Assembly (NCBI GenBank): GCA_947095945.1
Contig: CAMUQM010000061.1
Span: 1-9,714, forward strand
Length of the DNA stretch: 9,714 bases
From: an uncultured Prevotella sp.
GTDB taxonomy: Bacteria > Bacteroidota > Bacteroidia > Bacteroidales > Bacteroidaceae
Direction of reading: 5' to 3'
Each line of letters starts with the position of its first letter. Position 1 is the first letter of the stretch. The notes beneath the pieces are model-generated. The model saw only the letters and a program-made list of their open reading frames with translations. It had not been told where the DNA came from and did not search any database. Made by a program: the position numbers and the translations under genes. This document shows positions 7,901 through 9,714 of the stretch, in pieces.

Positions 7901-8037
7901 GCACCAATGACTGGCTCGCCAGTAGCATCCTTCACCTGTCCAGTAATAGTAGACTGTGCAAAGGCACTAACTGAAAGGAATAGACCCAACAACAGAGTCA
8001 ATATCCTAACAGGAAATTTACATTTTACCTGCTTCAT
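4972..8037 (-). CDS. susC: SusC-like TonB-dependent outer-membrane maltooligosaccharide transporter
   Basis: The product has 1021 residues, close to B. thetaiotaomicron SusC (about 1,040). Residues 1-27 form a signal peptidase I signal ending SVSAFA|Q. About 29-100 (ITGQVKDATGEPVIGASVLI...) is the carboxypeptidase-regulatory-like domain typical of SusC proteins. NEVVVIGYGAVKKSDLTGSV at 107-125 holds the TonB-box region and plug start; the plug motifs NIRIRGGSSLNASNNPLIVIDG (166-187) and ATAIYGSRGSNGVIIITTKKG (221-241) follow. The rest is the 22-stranded beta-barrel, ending LGLNLNF with the C-terminal Phe used for outer-membrane assembly. D847-R-N-G-D-G onward to D858 looks like an EF-hand calcium loop. 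It imports glycan caught by the SusD-like partner, energised by TonB-ExbBD. It is the first gene of the minus-strand operon, with a putative operator and promoter upstream and the divergent regulator beyond. The substrate is inferred from neighbours. Confidence 0.97.
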   Translation of the reverse strand: MKQVKCKFPVRILTLLLGLFLSVSAFAQSTITGQVKDATGEPVIGASVLINGTSNGTVTDLDGNFSVNVQPGATLTISYIGFQKQQVAATNGMVITLQEDQAQQMNEVVVIGYGAVKKSDLTGSVTALKPDSKNKGLVVNAQDMLAGKVAGVSVTSDGGTPGGGSNIRIRGGSSLNASNNPLIVIDGVAMDQTGVKGVSNPLSLVNPQDIESFNVLKDASATAIYGSRGSNGVIIITTKKGRRGLQVSYNGSFTVSRNSKNLDVLSADEYRSLIAKKFGTDLYTLDSNGNKVPTAYSRLGNANTNWQNEIFRTALSHDHNVAVSGQVGDWLPYRVSAGYTNQQGIIKTSNFERFTGALTLNPSFLNDHLKVTLNAKGMWTKNRYADGEAIKAARQFDPTQPVYASGYDNFGGYYQWLDDGTALNDRSWPKTYYNLATKNPVSILNLKNDRAISRDFLGSADFDYKVHGFEDLRLHVTAGIDIAKGRQVTDVEPTSPQAIYYGSYGWETQLKRNMQLSAYAQYYHDFNDKAKNHFDIMAGYEWAHFWHNTHNSYWSYYPKTNNNTALAGTERNRTYYDYATENYLVSFFGRANWSLMDGRYMVTATVRNDGSSRFKDHWAMFPSFAFAWRINEENLFKKIDWLSDLKLRLSWGMTGQQEGIGDYNYFAIYEMNTGNESTYPIAGDGSLARPKAYDPNLKWETTTSYNVGLDWGILKQRLTGSVDWYYRKTTDLLNSATVPAGSNFRNQVMSNIGSMYNMGVETSLHWLAVNAKDFNWTMDYNFTYNYNKITNLNGGNDPGYFVPTGGISAGTGGNIQAQHVGNAVNSFHVFQQAYDKNGKPLEGVVVDRNGDGKITDADKYYYKAPAAPVTMGFASRFEYRNWDLGFALRASLGNYVYNDAFASTSNMSNSEIYVKSKFLVNRPADVVADNWLSSETTSTQTDYWVQNASFLKMDNVTLGYSFANLLKQGSWNGITGRIYGTVNNVFCLTKYKGLDPEVFNGIDNNLYPRPISFILGLNLNF

Positions 8038-8138
8038 CTTTTTTATTGTTAAAGTAATTTATAAATTGATTAAGTAATATTCGCTTAGTTCGATCACAAG
8101 GATTAGGTTAATAGCCGTTTTATGGGCTTTTTCTGTTG

Positions 8139-8146
8139 CAAAGATA
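8139..8146 (-). promoter_or_regulatory. Putative -7 box of the susC-led operon
   Basis: The minus strand reads TATCTTTG, an exact Bacteroidota -7 match and identical to the box upstream of the amylase. Transcription would start near 8133, giving a leader of about 96 nt. No TTTG is found at the -33 position, as at the amylase, which would suit dependence on an activator bound upstream at 8201-8214. Confidence 0.65.
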
Positions 8147-8200
8147 GTTGACTTTAAGCTACTTTATACTATTTTTGCTTTGAATTTGTATTTTACGCTG

Positions 8201-8214
8201 CGCAAACGATTGCA
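8201..8214. promoter_or_regulatory. Putative LacI-family operator in the regulator-susC divergent region
   Basis: CGCAAACGATTGCA is a quasi-palindrome with central CG; its last 13 bases equal the reverse complement of the amylase-proximal site at 633-646. It lies between the divergent regulator and susC and is centred at about -74 relative to the predicted susC start. This position is upstream of the RNA polymerase footprint, which favours activation over simple blocking at susC; autoregulation of the adjacent regulator is also possible. Confidence 0.72.
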
Positions 8215-8270
8215 CAAATAAATACGAAATAAAGAAATTGACATAGGTCAAAGAATTTATAAAAAATATG

Positions 8271-8278
8271 TATATTTG
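8271..8278 (+). promoter_or_regulatory. Putative -7 box of the LacI-family regulator gene
   Basis: TATATTTG matches TAnnTTTG on the plus strand and would start transcription near 8284, leaving a leader of about 37 nt before ATG 8321. If correct, the in-frame TTG at 8276, inside this box, cannot be the start codon. No matching -33 TTTG is seen, and in AT-rich DNA such a box can occur by chance; a competing match lies at 8170-8177. Confidence 0.45.
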
Positions 8279-8320
8279 CGATATAAAACAATTAAAAGAC
8301 TAAAAACAAGGCTAAATCGC

Positions 8321-9346
8321 ATGAGTGACTCAACCAACATAACAATGAAAGATATAGCACGAGACCTTGGCGTTTCGGTTGCTACCGTCTCTCGTGCACT
8401 TAAAGACAGCCCCCGTATCTCTGCTGAAAAAAGAGAGGCAATAAAGAAGTATGCACAAGAGCATAATTTCTACCCAAACATCCTTGCAGAGAGTCTGCGC
8501 AAAAGTAAGGTTCAACCGATTAAGGTTATCGGTGTTATCATTCCACAGCTTGATCATTTCTACTTCTCATCTATTCTTTCTGGTATCGAAGAAGAGGCTT
8601 CTTCACGTGGCTATCGAATTATGGTTGCACAGAGCCGAGAGAACTATGAGGACGAAGTGAAAATCTGTCGAGCATTTTCGGAGAGTAAGGTTTGTGGCAT
8701 CATCGTTTCTCAAGCGAAGAATACGACCAAATACGACCATTTCCAAACGCTCATAGATAATAGTATGCCTTTGGTCTTCTACGATCGTATCAGTACGGGT
8801 GTAAATGCAAGCCGAGTAGTTGTTGATGACTATATGGGTGCTTTCTCTGCCGTCACACACCTTATTAATACAGGCTGCAAGCGTATTGCTTATTACGGCA
8901 CTTCGTTAACAATGCAAATCGCAAAGAATCGTTATAACGGATATCGTGATGCCTTACTAAAGAATGGTATGCAACCTAACGAGCAACTGATAAAGAACTG
9001 CGACAACAGATCAGAAGCCGAGCTTATCACGCCAAGCATAATGCGACTTCTCGAACCACCTGATGCTTTCTTTGCCGTCAATGACGACACGGCTATCGGT
9101 ATTCTCTATTCCTGTAAACGTTTAGGGTTTCGTATACCAGAAGACGTCTCTATCTGCGGTTTCACCAACGGACAACGAGCCATTGCCTGCGACCCTATGC
9201 TGACAACTGTTGAGCAACGAGGAATTCGTGTAGGCGAAGAGGCAGCAAGTATTCTCATCGACCAAGTGGAAGGAAGACTTCCTAAGGACCGAGTCGAGAA
9301 ACGTGTCGTGAGAACAAAACTGATTATTAGAGGGACTACGAGGTAA
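8321..9346 (+). CDS. LacI-family transcriptional regulator of the sus-type locus
   Basis: The product has 341 residues, the usual LacI-family length. The start ATG 8321 (MSDSTNITMKDIARDLGVS) is preferred over an upstream in-frame TTG at 8276, which falls in a likely promoter box and adds only a basic tail with no family match. The helix-turn-helix spans about residues 8-27 (TMKDIARDLGVSVATVSRAL), and the hinge helix NILAESLRKSK is at 53-63, with Leu59 in the place of the Leu that inserts at the operator CG. The periplasmic-binding-protein-like sensor fold runs from about 67 (IKVIGVIIPQLDHFYFSSILSGIE) to CGFTNGQRAIACDPMLTTVEQ near 279-299. The effector is unknown; maltose or a maltodextrin is the simplest guess from the neighbours. 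In B. thetaiotaomicron the sus genes answer to SusR, a different type of membrane sensor; here a LacI-family gene stands beside them, and two matching operators mark its likely targets. Confidence 0.94.
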   Translation: MSDSTNITMKDIARDLGVSVATVSRALKDSPRISAEKREAIKKYAQEHNFYPNILAESLRKSKVQPIKVIGVIIPQLDHFYFSSILSGIEEEASSRGYRIMVAQSRENYEDEVKICRAFSESKVCGIIVSQAKNTTKYDHFQTLIDNSMPLVFYDRISTGVNASRVVVDDYMGAFSAVTHLINTGCKRIAYYGTSLTMQIAKNRYNGYRDALLKNGMQPNEQLIKNCDNRSEAELITPSIMRLLEPPDAFFAVNDDTAIGILYSCKRLGFRIPEDVSICGFTNGQRAIACDPMLTTVEQRGIRVGEEAASILIDQVEGRLPKDRVEKRVVRTKLIIRGTTR

Positions 9347-9361
9347 GGAGACCTCCCCCAA

Positions 9362-9378
9362 CCCCTCCAAAGGAGGGG
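9362..9378. repeat. GC-rich hairpin following the regulator gene
   Basis: CCCCTCC (9362-9368) and GGAGGGG (9372-9378) form a perfect 7-bp stem with an AAA loop, 15 nt after the regulator stop. No T tract follows on the plus strand, so it is not a canonical terminator. Similar CTCCCC/GGGGAG palindromes are frequent between genes in Prevotella-like genomes (from memory), so it may be a dispersed intergenic repeat. Confidence 0.55.
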
Positions 9379-9394
9379 AGTGCTGGGAACCAAA

Positions 9395-9430
9395 TTGGGC
9401 TTATGAGCCTAATTAGCCCAATAAGCCCAA
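9395..9430. repeat. Inverted repeat TTGGGCTTAT / ATAAGCCCAA
   Basis: Perfect 10-bp arms (9395-9404 and 9421-9430) enclose 16 nt that contain the small palindrome CTAATTAG at 9409-9416 and further GCCC/GCCT copies, so alternative foldings are possible. There is no T tract on the plus strand. It belongs to the same hairpin-rich gap between the regulator and the MFS gene and may be a repeat element or a weak transcript barrier. Confidence 0.6.
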
Positions 9431-9472
9431 CAGCCCCCTCTTCAAAAAGATAAAAACAACACAAGCTTCGCA

Positions 9473-9498
9473 CTCCCTCTCAAGAGGGACTTAGGGAG
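9473..9498. repeat. Third hairpin of the regulator-MFS gap
   Basis: CCCTC (9475-9479) and GAGGG (9484-9488) pair with a TCAA loop; alternatively CTCCCT (9473-9478) pairs with AGGGAG (9493-9498). The two pairings exclude each other. It ends 19 nt before the MFS start codon and could affect its translation; no promoter box is seen in this 171-nt gap, so co-transcription with the regulator is likely. Confidence 0.45.
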
Positions 9499-9517
9499 CA
9501 CAAAAACTAACATAACA

Positions 9518-9714
9518 ATGAAACAAAAACCTAACTTAAGCTTCTGGCAACTTTGGAACCTCAGCTTTGGATTCTTCGGAGTGCAGATTGCATACGCTCT
9601 GCAAAGTGCTAACATTTCTCGCATTTTTGCGACCTTAGGTGCCGACCCTCATAACCTTAGTTACTTCTGGATACTCCCTCCGCTGATGGGTATCGTTGTA
9701 CAGCCGATTGTCGG
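9518..9714 (+). CDS. MFS sugar transporter, N-terminal 65 residues (runs off the right edge)
   Basis: The frame opens at ATG 9518 and is still open at the end of the window. The peptide MKQKPNLSFWQLWNLSFGFF continues GVQIAYALQSANISRIFATLGA; this FWQLWNxSFGFxGxQ start followed by a LQxANxSRIFxTLGA segment is characteristic of SLC45/GPH-like sugar:cation symporters annotated as MFS maltose or sucrose transporters in Bacteroidota. Two membrane segments are visible, about residues 9-30 and 46-65. It would carry maltose or small maltodextrins from periplasm to cytoplasm, completing the route started by SusC. It lies 171 nt after the regulator on the same strand. In related loci it is often followed by a beta-phosphoglucomutase and a GH65 maltose phosphorylase (from memory), not visible here. 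Family likely; substrate inferred. Confidence 0.85.
   Translation, partial: MKQKPNLSFWQLWNLSFGFFGVQIAYALQSANISRIFATLGADPHNLSYFWILPPLMGIVVQPIV

Larger units (their letters stand above)
8038..8320. other. Divergent control region between susC-like and regulator genes
   Basis: These 283 nt hold the susC -7 box, the LacI-type operator and a -7 box for the regulator, in that order. The operator lies nearly midway between the two boxes: 54 nt from the susC box and 56 nt from the 8271-8278 box. A second plus-strand match to TAnnTTTG, TATTTTTG at 8170-8177, is an alternative regulator promoter; used that way it would put the operator just downstream, in a position fit for autorepression. No gene is seen here. 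Confidence 0.7.

Noticed and set aside
8105..8135. A hairpin in the susC leader as a riboswitch or attenuator
   Set aside because: Only about four consecutive GC-containing pairs (AGCC/GGCT) form; too weak and unlike any known riboswitch core.
8276..8320. A TTG start extending the regulator by 15 residues
   Set aside because: The codon falls inside the likely -7 box and the added residues have no counterpart in LacI-family proteins.
9362..9378. The hairpin after the regulator as a rho-independent terminator
   Set aside because: The stem is good but no T tract follows on the plus strand; it was kept only as a repeat.

Overview
The window looks like a chromosomal segment from a member of the Bacteroidota, most probably a Prevotella-type organism. 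The basis is the SusC/SusD/SusE-type gene order, Bacteroidota-style lipoprotein signals with acidic residues after the Cys, TAnnTTTG-type -7 promoter boxes, absence of Shine-Dalgarno sequences, and the overall feel of the protein sequences. The genus is an inference; the phylum-level call is firm.

Most of the window is one starch or maltodextrin utilisation locus on the minus strand. Reading right to left in transcription order it holds: a SusC-like TonB-dependent outer-membrane transporter (8037-4972), a SusD-like surface glycan-binding lipoprotein (4950-3322), a SusE-like lipoprotein with two starch-binding-type modules (3042-1861), a second SusE/SusF-like lipoprotein also with two modules (1778-771), a strong intrinsic terminator (713-746), and the start of a secreted GH13 alpha-amylase (533 to beyond the left edge). 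Divergently, on the plus strand, lie a LacI-family regulator (8321-9346) and the first 65 codons of an MFS sugar transporter (9518 onward).

The main regulatory observation is a 14-bp quasi-palindrome with a central CG, the form expected of a LacI-family operator. It occurs twice: between the divergent regulator and susC (8201-8214), and upstream of the amylase (633-646). At both places it sits exactly 54 nt upstream of an identical TATCTTTG -7 box. Equal spacing well upstream of the promoter suggests that the adjacent LacI-family protein controls, perhaps activates, two separate transcription units: susCDEF and the amylase.

Working model: the amylase cuts starch outside the cell, the SusD/E/F-like lipoproteins hold the glycan on the surface, SusC imports maltooligosaccharides into the periplasm with TonB energy, and the MFS protein carries maltose or a small maltodextrin across the inner membrane. 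The LacI-family protein senses the sugar and sets expression. Non-coding curiosities are a 22-bp tandem array of CATG-centred palindromes in the long susD-susE gap, a hairpin between the two SusE/F genes, and a cluster of GC-rich hairpins between the regulator and the MFS gene. The core system is a known type; I see no wholly new system here. The novelty is in the regulatory layout and the repeats.
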